From Plasmopara viticola (taxonomy: Eukaryota; Oomycota; Peronosporomycetes; Peronosporales; Peronosporaceae): a stretch of 64,000 nucleotides of DNA. The position numbers and the translations under genes are program-made. Below, piece by piece: positions 1 through 10,819 of the stretch; position 1 is the stretch's first letter; each line of letters opens with the position of its first letter. Location: the NCBI GenBank assembly GCA_001695595.3, contig MBPM02000180.1, positions 1-64,000 on the forward strand, written 5' to 3'. A model generated the notes under the pieces. It worked only from the letters and a program-made list of their open reading frames with translations, was not told the DNA's origin and did not search any database.

Positions 1-18
1 CTTATTCTAAGATCTTAA

Positions 19-1018
19 ATACGACCATAAGTCAATGTTTTACAAAGTTTATGTCGTTAATTTTATGATGGGAAGATGAAACAGAGATGGGCAATAAGAG
101 CTGCAAGATAGGGTGGATATGAGACAATTTCCAGCTTCATTTTACGCTCACCTTTACCTATTATTAAATTGACGGGTTTAGTCTTTGTATTGCTCGACTA
201 AATAAATCAACACCATTTGATCAATATTTAAGACAACATTAATACTGGTATGACTCTTAATGCAGATCGATTAGGTGTGTGTTGCTCATGCAGTAGATGT
301 ACTTCTTAAACTTTCACCAGTGTACGCATGACAGTCTTTCACCATACATGTCACTGCGCTATTAAAAAGAGCCCATTTGCATACATCACTCGCGAATTAT
401 GTGTACTTACGAGGCAAACGATACACGTTGATTGATTAGCTAAGTGTCCGTCCATGCAGCTCTTTTTTTTCGACGAGAGAGATACTATGGAGACACGAAT
501 GAGACCAGCGCTTAAACAAGATAGTAACAAACGTAGAAAGATGCAAATCAGAGCGCTAGATTCCTAACGCAGGGACAAAAAAAGAGACGATTTGAATCGC
601 ATGACGAATACCCGAAAGCTTGAGAGTAGTCTACAATTTGTCAATGGTTACGATTATTTCTAAAATGACAGCGGGTGCCACTGTGTACTAACGTATTTAC
701 TTTCCGGCGAATTTTGTAGCAGTACTGTAACGCATTTCAAATGCTGCGAACCCACTATGCGTATGATAGTACACTGTAGTATCGGATACCCGCTATTTAG
801 CCGTAGGGTCGACCAGTGCATGCGATCAAACCACGCGCCGTGACCACAGGTCAATATGTTATCCATGACCTGTGAGTTATCCATCACAGGTAAAATTTGT
901 ACTCTCAAGAGCATCTCCTGTGTAACACCTAAACCGCAAATAATGTTGTTTGTTCTGCCTTAAGTCTATCCCAAACAAATATTGATCGGTCCTCTTTGGT
1001 GAAAGGATATTAGAATCA
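19..1018. other. Upstream region of transporter copy 1, no gene supported
   Basis: This 1-kb stretch is repeated in all five units. It contains only short minus-strand open frames whose ends change with indels between units, so none is supported as coding. The first 250 bases resemble the segment at 30140-30400, and the part from about 320 on resembles the promoter of copy 8 (from about 41840). Confidence 0.6.
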
Positions 1019-1034
1019 CCTCATTTAACGTTTT
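1019..1034 (+). promoter_or_regulatory. Oomycete-type initiator (Inr) of copy 1
   Basis: The sequence cctcatttaacgtttt closely fits the oomycete Inr consensus GCTCATTYYNCAWTTT and lies 77 bases before the ATG at 1111, a plausible short 5' leader. It is identical in all five array units. Confidence 0.55.
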
Positions 1035-1110
1035 GCTAAGAAAAGCATAGGCGTCAAAGCTACGTTTAGAAGAGTGGATCGATCGACTATCTAGAATTCT
1101 TGCAGTAACC

Positions 1111-2675
1111 ATGGATTTTTCCGCGTCGATGGTCAGCAATAGCAGTGATTACTGCTGGGTAGCTCCAACGCCTTTGGCTATGACTGCAGTTGCTGACAAC
1201 GAAACTGATCCCGTTAAACCAACGTGGAAGTTATACGCCAATGTTATCATAGCAGTGATCCAAGGCATTCAATTTGGATGGTCCACGTCACAAATGAACA
1301 ATTCGATTTTCAATAATGAGGAGGACTGCAATGCACGACCGATTGAGCCCGGTACGTGTCTCATGTTCCCCGGACACACCAAGACCCAATGGACTATCGC
1401 AGTCAGCGCGTGGATTGTTGGTGGGATGATCGGTTCACTTTTGACTGGACGACTTTCGAACAAATTTGGACGAAAACCGACCATGATGGCCAATTGCCTT
1501 GTCATGATTGCTGGTGGTGTCATCCAGGCAACATCCAGTACCATCACGACTTTCAGTGTTGGCCGTGTCTTGCAGGCATCGCATCAGGCGGTTCAACAGC
1601 AGTAGTTCCTGGCTTCATTGGCGAGATTTGTCCACCACATCTTCGCAGCAAATTGGGTGTGTGCTTTCAGCTTTCTAACTGTCTCGGTCATTTCCTGGTA
1701 GCAATCATGTTCTTCTTCGCTAGCACGAGCACTGGTTGGAGGTATGTTGCTGGGTTTCCAATCGTGCTTGGGGTATTGTTCCTGGCATTGGCACCGTCTG
1801 TACTGGTGGAAAGTCCCGCGTGGTTGTTGATGGTCGACCAACCCAAGGAAGCGGAAAACCAATTAGCGTGTCTCTTTGGTGAGGATAACGTGTATGCGGC
1901 CAAAGTTTGGATTGACCAGCAACAAGTACACGTTGAGTCTGGACGGGAAGGAACGACTAAGTTAGAGGACCACGGTATGTCAAGAATCGCACCAGCCCCT
2001 ACTCAAGGTCAAGCCAGTACACTTTCGAGACTGTTCACGTCGTTGCTTCCACAGATGCTAACGGCCATCGGTGTGGCTGGTGCTCTACAGTTCTCCGGTA
2101 TCAATGCGGTCTTCTTTTACTCGTCCGGCATCTTTAAGCAAGCGGGACTTTCGGACAGTCGAATTGGTGTAATGATAGTCAACTCTATCAATATGGTACC
2201 GACCTTGTTCAGTGGCTTTCTAGCCTCGCGATTTGGTAATCGCAAGCTTATTTTGTTCGGCCTCGCAGGCATGCTACTAAGTGCGCTTGGTATTACAGCG
2301 TCACTAGTGACTCATATGTCCTCGCTTGCTATTCTGTTTGTTGCGCTCTACATGATTACATATGGTGCAAGTCTCGGACCACTGGTATGGGGGGTCATGG
2401 CGGATATGTTCCCCGACGACGCGCGAGCAGTAGGATGCTCCGTTTGCGTAGGCTGCAGCTGGTCGTGCAGTCTCATCATTGGATTAACGTATCCGTACAT
2501 TGCTGCTGCCTTAGAAAACTATAGTTTCGTGCCATTCATGTACACGATTGCATTGTCATTTCTCTTTTTCAGTGTCGTGCCCGATACGTATGGCAAGACC
2601 ATTCAAGATATCCAAGACGAATTTGCTGCAAAAAGGATGAAAACCTTGGCCACAACCGATCACGGTCAAAATTAG
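1111..2675 (+). pseudogene. MFS sugar transporter copy 1, one frameshift
   Basis: Same gene as intact copy 4, with one T missing from a TTT run near 1570. The first 153 or so residues (helices 1-4) then run out of frame to a stop at 1605. The rest of the protein stays open in another frame to 2675 and keeps the helix-7 QFSG motif, the helix-10 MADMFP motif and the C-terminal PDTYG. A separate in-frame loss of three bases near 2563 removes one Phe from an FFF run in helix 12. The start follows the same context (gtaaccATGG) as the intact copies. If the T loss is an assembly error this would be a normal gene. Confidence 0.9.
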
Positions 2676-3604
2676 ATCTCTTTGTTAAAATAAGTAAATA
2701 AGTTTGAAAAGCCTATTTTACATTGCTCTGATTATATATTTAGATGTGGTTGTAGTGAGATCTTTTTTGCAGCAACTAAGACTATATTAAATCTGGCTTA
2801 CACAAATGGGATACAAATTAGAGTTATACGACACTACAATGTTTGCTACTAACAATTTATTGACCACACAAACACTATACTCTTTTCATAGTGGCGAACC
2901 GCACTATCGGCGAAATACGCTTTACTTTTTGTGCAGACAACCTTTTTATTACACTCAAATCCAGCAAGGTGCCAGTCTATCAAAACTTTTCGCTAAACTA
3001 TACAAACCATACTACCTAAGTAAAACAGTAGGCTGAGAATCGAAGTGTTAGTCCGTTGAATAAGTCTGGTCGCTGTTGTTAGAGTTAGTGCGTCTTAAAC
3101 GTGTTGAGGTGTTGGTAGAGTGGTTAAATTAGCTGAATTTACACTGCCCTAATATTGCTTTCGCTCGAAAACTAAGCTTGAAAAAAATTATACAAGGACC
3201 ATCTGTAAATTTGCGTATTTTGACAAATGTGATGTATAAAGACGATTGTTTGATTGTTGGTCTGCACTCCGAATGTCGTGCACCTTTTGATTGGCTGATA
3301 TTATTTTAAATAACCCCCGACGCAATCTCTCTTTTTAATTCGCGGAGAGTCTGGTGCTTGATTTCTGCCAAACACGAAATAACGCTTTGTACGACTGACA
3401 AAAATTTACTTTTGATACCCGACTGGCCAAAATAGTATTACGATCTACATGTCCTCTGAATGGTCAGCTGATTGAGAAGCTGCTCGACGAAGTTAAGCAT
3501 ATTTAGATAAGGCGCTTTGCTCGATACATTTTAAGCTGACAAATAACAATTGAAATCATGCTGATCTTAAAACAGAATAGCATTTAGTAACAAGTGGAGA
3601 TATA
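2676..3604. other. 3' flank of copy 1, no gene supported
   Basis: AT-rich sequence repeated after every recent copy. A 76-codon plus-strand frame (2806-3036) is kept in units 1-4. In unit 5 and after copies 7 and 10 its start reads ATG TGA, so it is not supported as a gene. It probably holds the 3' UTR and polyadenylation region. Confidence 0.55.
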
Positions 3605-4020
3605 TTTTTTCGAACATTAACACAAGTCGACTCGACTGTCGAAAAGTCTAGCTTGTTAAAATAGACTGGACGAGTGAAGAAGGCAGCTTTAAAGGCAGTG
3701 AATCTTTGAGCGCCGACACTTTTGATTGCTACTAATAATTGCCGTCGGAGAGACAATGAGACCAAATTGGTGAGTTTACGCGCTTTAGGCCATTGACGTG
3801 CGAAATAATTGCATTGGTCTGACGCTTTCACACCCGACTCCCACGCAAGGTGCCTTTATTTATTGACTTCTCCATTTGTCTCTGCTGGAAACATGTTGCC
3901 TTGTCCAAACAAATATGCATGCTCCTGCTAGGCAATAAGTGCGCTGCATAATTTTTGAACTGCCGTCAATAACTACGCAGGACTTTCCACCAGCTACTTC
4001 ACTATCGAGGTCTTTCACGC
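3605..4020 (-). pseudogene. Ancient transporter relic (helix 6-8 region), unit 1
   Basis: Read on the minus strand, 3605-3790 aligns with the helix 7 region of the intact gene: the stretch encoding GALQFSGINAVFFYSSGIF, followed by the stretch ending ctttcggacagtcga, is recognisable despite many substitutions. Further upstream on the minus strand, ggtggaaagtcctgcgtagtt matches the 'VESPAWLL' region. The relic is on the opposite strand to the live gene of the unit and has stops, so it is an old dead copy. The 276-base open frame here (3556-3831) is what remains of that reading frame. Confidence 0.75.
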
Positions 4021-4050
4021 CGTAACTTCCACAAATAGAATGTCGACTAC

Positions 4051-5126
4051 CTTATTCTAAGATCTTAAATACGACCATAAGTCAATGTTTTACAAAGTTT
4101 ATGTCGTTAATTTTATGATGGGAAGATGAACAGAGATGGGCAATAAGCTGCAAGATAGGGTGGATATGAGACAATTTCCAGCTTCATTTTACGCTCACCT
4201 TTACCTATTATTAAATTGACGGGTTTAGTCTTTGTATTGCTCGCACTAAATAATTCAACACCATTTGATCAATATTTAAGACAACATTAATACTGGTATG
4301 ACTCTTAATGCAGATCCGATTAGGTGTGTGTTGCTCATGCAGTAGATGTACTTCTTAAACTTTCACCAGTGTACGCATGACAGTCTTTCACCATACATGT
4401 CACTGCGCTATTAAAAAGAGCCCATTTGCATACATCCACTCGCGAATTATGTGTACTTACGAGCAAACGATACACGTTTGATTGATTAGCTAAGTGTCCG
4501 TCCATGCAGCTCTTTTTTTTCGACGAGGGAGATACTATGGAGACACGAATGAGACCAGCGCTTAAACAAGAGAGTAACAAACGTAGAAAGATGCAAATCA
4601 GAGCGCTAGATTCCTAACGCAGGGACAAAAAAAGAGACGATTTGAAATCGCATGACGAATACCCGAAAGCTTGAGAGTAGTCTACAATTTGTCAATGGTT
4701 ACGATTATTTCTAAAATGACAGCGGGTGCCACTGTGTACTAACGTATTTACTTTCCCGGCGAATTTTGTAGCAGTACTGTAACGCATTTCAAATGCTGCG
4801 AACCCACTATGCGTATGATAGTACACTGTAGTATCGGATACCCGCTATTTAGCCGTAGGGTCGACCAGTGCATGCGATCAAACTGTAGTATCGGATACCC
4901 GCTATTTAGCCGTAGGGTCGACCAGTGCATGCGATCAAACCACGCGCCGTGACCACAGGTCAATATGTTATCCATGACCTGTGAGTTATCCATCACAGGT
5001 AAAATTTGTACTCTCAAGAGCATCTCCTGTGTAACACCTAAACCGCAAATAATGTTGTTTGTTCTGCCTTAAGTCTATCCAAACAAATATTGATCGGTCC
5101 ATTTTGGTGAAAGGATATTAGAATCA
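4051..5126. other. Upstream region of copy 2, no gene supported
   Basis: Homologous to the upstream regions of the other units. It includes the 57-bp duplication described separately and otherwise only unsupported short frames. Confidence 0.6.
4826..4939 (+). repeat. 57-bp tandem duplication upstream of copy 2
   Basis: The block beginning ctgtagtatcggatacccgc occurs twice in a row (4826-4882 and 4883-4939). Units 1, 3, 4 and 5 have it once. Confidence 0.95.
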
Positions 5127-5142
5127 CCTCATTTAACGTTTT
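5127..5142 (+). promoter_or_regulatory. Inr-like element of copy 2
   Basis: Same 16-base motif (cctcatttaacgtttt) as in unit 1, 77 bases before the ATG at 5219. Confidence 0.5.
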
Positions 5143-5218
5143 GCTAAAAAAAGCATAGGCGTCAAAGCTACGTTTAGAAGAGTGGATCGATCGACTATCT
5201 AGAATTCTTGCAGTATCC

Positions 5219-6735
5219 ATGGATTTTTCCGCGTCGATGGTCAGCAATAGCAGTGATTACTGCTGGGTAGCTCCAACGCCTTTGGCTATGACTGCAGTTG
5301 CTGACAACGAATGATCCGTTAAACCAACGTGGAAGTTATACGCTAATGTTATCATAGCAGTGATCCAAGGCATTCAATTTGGATGGTCCACTGTCACAAA
5401 TGAACAATTCGATTTTCAATAATGAGGAGGACTGCAATGCACGACCGATTGAGCCCGGTACGTGTCTCATGTTCCCCGGACACACCAAGACCCAATGGAC
5501 TATCGCAGTCAGCGCGTGGATTGTTGGTGGGATGATCGGTTCACTTTTGACTGGACGACTTTCGAACAAATTTGGACGAAAACCGACCATGATGGCCTTG
5601 CCTTGTCATGATTGCTGGTGGTGTCATCCAGGCAACATCCAGTACCATCACGACTTTCAGTGTTGGCCGTGTCTTTGCAGGCATCGCATCAGGCGGTTCA
5701 ACAGCAGTAGTTCCTGGCTTCATTGGCGAGATTTGTCCACCACATCTTCGCAGCAAATTGGGTGTGTGCTTTCAGCTTTCTAACTGTCTCCTCGGTCAGG
5801 TAGCAATCATGTCTTCTCTTCGCTAGCACGAGCACTGGTTGGAGGTATGTTGCTGGGTTTCCAATCGTGCTTGGGGTATTGTTCCTGGCATTGGCACCGT
5901 CTGTACTGGTGGAAAGTCCCGCGTGGTTGTTGATGGTCGACCAACCCAAGGAAGCGGAAAACCAATTAGCGTGTCTCTTTGGTGAGGATAACGTGTATGC
6001 GGCCAAAGTTTGGATTGACCAGCAACAAGTAGACGTTGAGTCTAGACGGGAAGGAACGACTAAGTTAGAGGACCTCGGTATGTCAAGAATCGCACCAGCC
6101 CCTTCTAAGGTCAAGCCAGTACACTTTCGAGACTGTTCACGTCGTTGCTTCCACAGATGCTAACGGCCATCGGTGTGGCTGGTGCTCTACAGTTCTCCGG
6201 TATCAATGCGGTCTTCTTTTACTCGTCCGGCATCTTTAAGCAAGCGGGACTTTCGGACAGTCGAATTGGTGTAATGATAGTCAACTCTATCAATATGGTA
6301 CCGACCTTGTTCAGTGGCTTTCTAGCCTCGCGATTTGGTAATCGCAAGCTTATTTTGTTCGGCCTCGCAGGCATGCTACTAAGTGCGCTTGGTATTACAG
6401 CGTCCTAGTGACTCATATGTCCTCGCTTGCTATTCTGTTTGTTGCGCTCTACATGATTACATATGGTGCAAGTCTCGGACCACTGGTATGGGGGGTCATG
6501 GCGGATATGTTCCCCGACGACGCGCGAGCAGTAGGATGCTCCGTTTGCGTAGGCTGCAGCTGGTCTCAGAAAACGTATAGCTTTCGTGCCATTCATGTAC
6601 ACGATTGCATTGTCATTTCTCTTCTTTTTCAGTGTCGTGCCCGATACGTATGGCAAGACCATTCAAGATATCCAAGACGAATTTGCTGCAAAAAGGATGA
6701 AAACCTTGGCCACAACCGATCACGGTCAAAATTAG
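5219..6735 (+). pseudogene. MFS sugar transporter copy 2, multiply broken
   Basis: The coding region has at least seven frame-disrupting differences from intact copies: losses near 5312-5318 (gaatgatccg), an extra T near 5393, a 2-base loss near 5596, scrambled indels at 5790-5822 (ctcctcggtcaggtagc), a change near 6102, a lost A near 6404, and a loss of some 45-50 bases near 6566 that removes most of helix 11. The remaining sequence between these points is almost identical to copy 5, including the VDVESRREG variant in the central loop. So many indels against so few substitutions is unusual for natural decay and may reflect a poorly resolved consensus. Confidence 0.9.
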
Positions 6736-7674
6736 ATCTCTTTGTTAAAATAAGTAAATAAGTTTGAAAAGCCTATTTTACATTGCTCTGATTATATATT
6801 TAGATGTGGTTGTAGTGAGATCTTTTTTGCAGCAACTAAGACTATATTAAATCTGGCTTACACAAATGGGATACAAATTAGAGTTATACGACACTACAAT
6901 GTTTGCTACTAACAATTTATTGACCACACAAACACTATACTCTTTTCATAGTGGCGAACCGCACTATCGGCGAAATACGCTTTACTTTTTGTGCAGACAA
7001 CCTTTTTATTACACTCAAATCCAGCAAGGTGCCAGTCTATCAAAACTTTTCGCTAAACTATACAAACCATACTACCTAAGTAAAACAGTAGGCTGAGAAT
7101 CGAAGTGTTTTAGTCCGTTGAATAAGTCTGGTCGCTGTTGTTAGAGTTAGTGCGTCTTAAACGTGTTGAGGTGTTGGTAGAGTGGTTAAATTAGCTGAAT
7201 TTACACTGCCCTAATATTGCTTTCGCTCGAAAACTAAGCTTGAAAAAAATTATACAAGGACCATCTGTAAATTTGCGTATTTTAAATGTTGACAAATGTG
7301 ATGTATAAAGACGATTGTTTGATTGTTGGTCTGCACTCCGAATGTCGTGCACCCTTTTGATTGGCTGATATTATTTTAAATAACCCCCGACGCAATCTCT
7401 CTTTTTAATTCGCGGAGAGTCTGGTGCTTGATTTCTGCCAAACACGAAATAACGCTTTGTACGACTGACAAAAATTTACTTTTAATACCCGACTGGCCAA
7501 AATAGTATTACGATCTACATGTCCTCTGAATGGTCAGCTGATTGAGAAGCTGCTCGACGAAGTTGAGCATATTTAGATAAGGCGCTTTGCTCGATACATT
7601 TTAAGCTGACAAATAACAATTGAAATCATGCTGATCTTAAAACAGAATAGCATTTAGTAACAAGTGGAGATATA
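6736..7674. other. 3' flank of copy 2, no gene supported
   Basis: Homologous to 2676-3604. Unit-specific indels include an extra 'aaatg' near 7284, also seen in units 4 and 5 but not in units 1 and 3. Confidence 0.55.
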
Positions 7675-8085
7675 TTTTTTCGAACATTAACACAAGTCGA
7701 CTCGACTGTCGAAAAGTCTAGCTTGTTAAAATAGACTGGACGAGTGAAGAAGGCAGCATTGAAGGCAGTGAATCTTTGGGCGCCGACACTTTTGATTGCT
7801 ACTAATAATTGCCGTCGGAGAGACAATGAGACCAAATTGGTGAGTTTACGCGCTTTAGGCCATTGACGTGCGAAATAATTGCATTGGTCTGACGCTTTCA
7901 CACCCGACTCCCACGCAAGGTGCCTTTATTTATTGACTTCTCCATTTGTCTCTGCTGGAAACATGTTGCCTTGTCCAAACAAATATGCATGCTCCTGCTA
8001 GGCAATAAGTGCGCTGCATCATTTTTGAACTGCCGTCAATAACTACGCAGGACTTTCCACCAGCTAGTTCACTATCGAGGTCTTT
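7675..8085 (-). pseudogene. Ancient transporter relic, unit 2
   Basis: Counterpart of the unit 1 relic, with small differences (for example aggcagcattgaagg here against aggcagctttaaagg in unit 1). The variant here agrees with unit 5, which suggests sequence exchange between units. Confidence 0.72.
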
Positions 8086-8120
8086 CACGCCGTAACTTCC
8101 ACAAATAGAATGTCGACTAC

Positions 8121-9135
8121 CTTATTCTAAGATCTTAAATACGACCATAAGTCAATGTTTTACAAAGTTTATGTCGTTAATTTTATGATGGGAAGATGAA
8201 CAGAGATGGGCAATAAGCTGCAAGATAGGGTGGATATGAGACAATTTCCAGCTTCATTTTACGCTCACCTTTACCTATTATTAAATTGACGGGTTTAGTC
8301 TTTGTATTGCTCGCACTAAATAATTCAACACCATTTGATCAATATTTAAGACAACATTAATACTGGTATGACTCTTAATGCAGATCCGATTAGGTGTGTG
8401 TTGCTCATGCAGTAGATGTACTTCTTAAACTTTCACCAGTGTACGCATGACAGTCTTTCACCATACATGTCACTGCGCTATTAAAAAGAGCCCATTTGCA
8501 TACATCCACTCGCGAATTATGTGTACTTACGAGCAAACGATACACGTCTGATTGATTGCTGTCCGTCCATGCAGCTCTTTTTTTTCGACGAGGAAGATAC
8601 TATGGAGACACGAATGAGACCAGCGCTTAAACAAGAGAGTAACAAACGTAGAAAGATGCAAATCAGAGCGCTAGATTCCTAACGCAGGGACAAAAAAAGA
8701 GACGATTTGAAATCGCATGACGAATACCCGAAAGCTTGAGAGTAGTCTACAATTTGTCAATGGTTACGATTATTTCTAAAATGACAGCGGGTGCCACTGT
8801 GTACTAACGTATTTACTTTCCCGGCGAATTTTGTAGCAGTACTGTAACGCATTTCAAATGCTGCGAACCCACTATGCGTATGATAGTACACTGTAGTATC
8901 GGATACCCGCTATTTAGCCGTAGGGTCGACCAGTGCATGCGATCAAACCACGCGCCGTGACCACAGGTCAATATGTTATCCATGACCTGTGAGTTATCCA
9001 TCACAGGTAAAATTTGTACTCTCAAGAGCATCTCCTGTGTAACACCTAAACCGCAAATAATGTTGTTTGTTCTGCCTTAAGTCTATCCCAAACAAATATT
9101 GATCGGTCCTCTTTGGTGAAAGGATATTAGAATCA
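8121..9135. other. Upstream region of copy 3, no gene supported
   Basis: Homologous to the other unit upstream regions. The loss near 8551-8566 breaks the minus-strand 81-codon frame seen in units 2-4 counterparts, which argues against that frame being a gene. Confidence 0.6.
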
Positions 9136-9151
9136 CCTCATTTAACGTTTT
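9136..9151 (+). promoter_or_regulatory. Inr-like element of copy 3
   Basis: Same motif as the other units, 77 bases before the ATG at 9228. Confidence 0.5.
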
Positions 9152-9227
9152 GCTAAGAAAAGCATAGGCGTCAAAGCTACGTTTAGAAGAGTGGATCGAT
9201 CGACTATCTAGAATTCTTGCAGTAACC

Positions 9228-10819
9228 ATGGATTTTTCCGCGTCGATGGTCAGCAATAGCAGTGATTACTGCTGGGTAGCTCCAACGCCTTTGGCTATGA
9301 CTGCAGTTGCTGACAACGAAACTGATCCGTTAAGCCAACGTGGAAGTTATACGCCAATGTTATCATAGCAGTGATCCAAGGCATTCAATTTGGATGGTCC
9401 ACGTCACAAATGAACAATTCGATTTTCAATAATGAGGAGGACTGCAATGCACGACCGATTGAGCCCGGTACGTGTCTCATGTTCCCCGGACACACCAAGA
9501 CCCAATGGACTATCGCAGTCAGCGCGTGGATTGTTGGTGGGATGATCGGTTCACTTTTGACTGGACGACTTTCGAACAAATTTGGACGAAAACCGACCAT
9601 GATGGCCAATTGCCTTGTCATGATTGCTGGTGGTGTCATCCAGGCAACATCCAGTACCATCACGACTTTCAGTGTTGGCCGTGTCTTTGCAGGCATCGCA
9701 TCAGGCGGTTCAACAGCAGTAGTTCCTGGCTTCATTGGCGAGATTTGTCCACCACATCTTCGCAGCAAATTGGGTGTGTGCTTTCAGCTTTCTAACTGTC
9801 TCGGTCATTTCCTGGTAGCAATCATGTTCTTCTTCGCTAGCACGAGCACTGGTTGGAGGTATGTTGCTGGGTTTCCAATCGTGCTTGGGGTATTGTTCCT
9901 GGCATTGGCACCGTCTGTACTGGTGGAAAGTCCCGCGTGGTTGTTGATGGTCGACCAACCCAAGGAAGCGGAAAACCAATTAGCGTGTCTCTTTGGTGAG
10001 GATAACGTGTATGCGGCCAAAGTTTGGATTGACCAGCAACAAGTACACGTTGAGTCTGGACGGGAAGGAACGACTAAGTTAGAGGACCACGGTATGTCAA
10101 GAATCGCACCAGCCCCTACTCAAGGTCAAGCCAGTACACTTTCGAGACTGTTCACGTCGTTGCTTCCACAGATGCTAACGGCCATCGGTGTGGCTGGTGC
10201 TCTACAGTTCTCCGGTATCAATGCGGTCTTCTTTTACTCGTCCGGCATCTTTAAGCAAGCGGGACTTTCGGACAGTCGAATTGGTGTAATGATAGTCAAC
10301 TCTATCAATATGGTACCGACCTTGTTCAGTGGCTTTCTAGCCTCGCGATTTGGTAATCGCAAGCTTATTTTGTTCGGCCTCGCAGGCATGCTACTAAGTG
10401 CGCTTGGTATTACAGCGTCACTAGTGACTCATATGTCCTCGCTTGCTATTCTGTTTGTTGCGCTCTACATGATTACATATGGTGCAAGTCTCGGACCACT
10501 GGTATGGGGGGTCATGGCGGATATGTTCCCCGACGACGCGCGAGCAGTAGGATGCTCCGTTTGCGTAGGCTGCAGCTGGTCGTGCAGTCTCATCATTGGA
10601 TTAACGTATCCGTACATTGCTGCTGCCTTAGAAAACTATAGTTTCGTGCCATTCATGTACACGATTGCATTGTCATTTCTCTTCTTTTTCAGTGTCGTGC
10701 CCGATACGTATGGCAAGACCATTCAAGATATCCAAGACGAATTTGCTGCAAAAAGGATGAAAACCTTGGCCACAACCGATCGGTCAAAATTAGATCTCTT
10801 TGTTAAAATAAGTAAATAA
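9228..10819 (+). pseudogene. MFS sugar transporter copy 3, N-terminal frameshift
   Basis: The normal ATG at 9228 is present, but one base is missing near 9327 (actgatccg against actgattccg in copies 4 and 5). The first 33 or so codons are therefore separated from the remainder, which is open from helix 1 to 10819. A second change, loss of two bases near 10781, replaces the usual C-terminal tail with an extension ending LFVKISK. All twelve helices and the family motifs lie in the long open part. A product could arise only from a downstream start, lacking the N-terminal cytoplasmic tail and part of helix 1, so function is doubtful as written. Confidence 0.85.

Larger units (their letters stand above)
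1..4050 (+). repeat. Tandem array unit 1 (about 4.05 kb)
   Basis: The 5' end (cttattctaagatcttaaat) recurs at 4051, 8121, 12170 and 16232, defining a head-to-tail array. Order in each unit: an upstream segment of about 1.1 kb, a transporter gene, an AT-rich 3' flank, then a minus-strand relic. The unit edge is simply where the window opens, so the array may continue to the left. Relative to units 3-4 this unit carries small insertions (for example an extra 'ag' near 100). Confidence 0.95.
4051..8120 (+). repeat. Tandem array unit 2 (about 4.07 kb)
   Basis: Second head-to-tail unit. It is the most indel-rich of the five: many small gains and losses in the gene and a 57-bp tandem duplication upstream, while its 3' flank and relic are close to those of units 1 and 3. 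Confidence 0.95.

Noticed and set aside
660..914. Minus-strand frames upstream of each array gene (about 72-93 codons)
   Set aside because: Start and end shift with indels between units, so reading frame is not conserved; promoter-region sequence is the simpler explanation.
2806..3036. 76-codon plus-strand frame conserved in units 1-4
   Set aside because: Its ATG is followed directly by TGA in unit 5 and after copies 7 and 10, it has no recognisable domain, and conservation is explained by the youth of the array. Treated as 3' flank.
3110..3180. tRNA-like stretch (tggtagagtgg, later cgctcgaaa) in the 3' flank
   Set aside because: It resembles pol III A and B boxes loosely, but no acceptor stem or cloverleaf can be formed, and spacing is too long.
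9385..9768. 127-codon minus-strand frames inside transporter genes
   Set aside because: Antisense shadows; they track the codon pattern of the transporter on the plus strand and occur in every copy.
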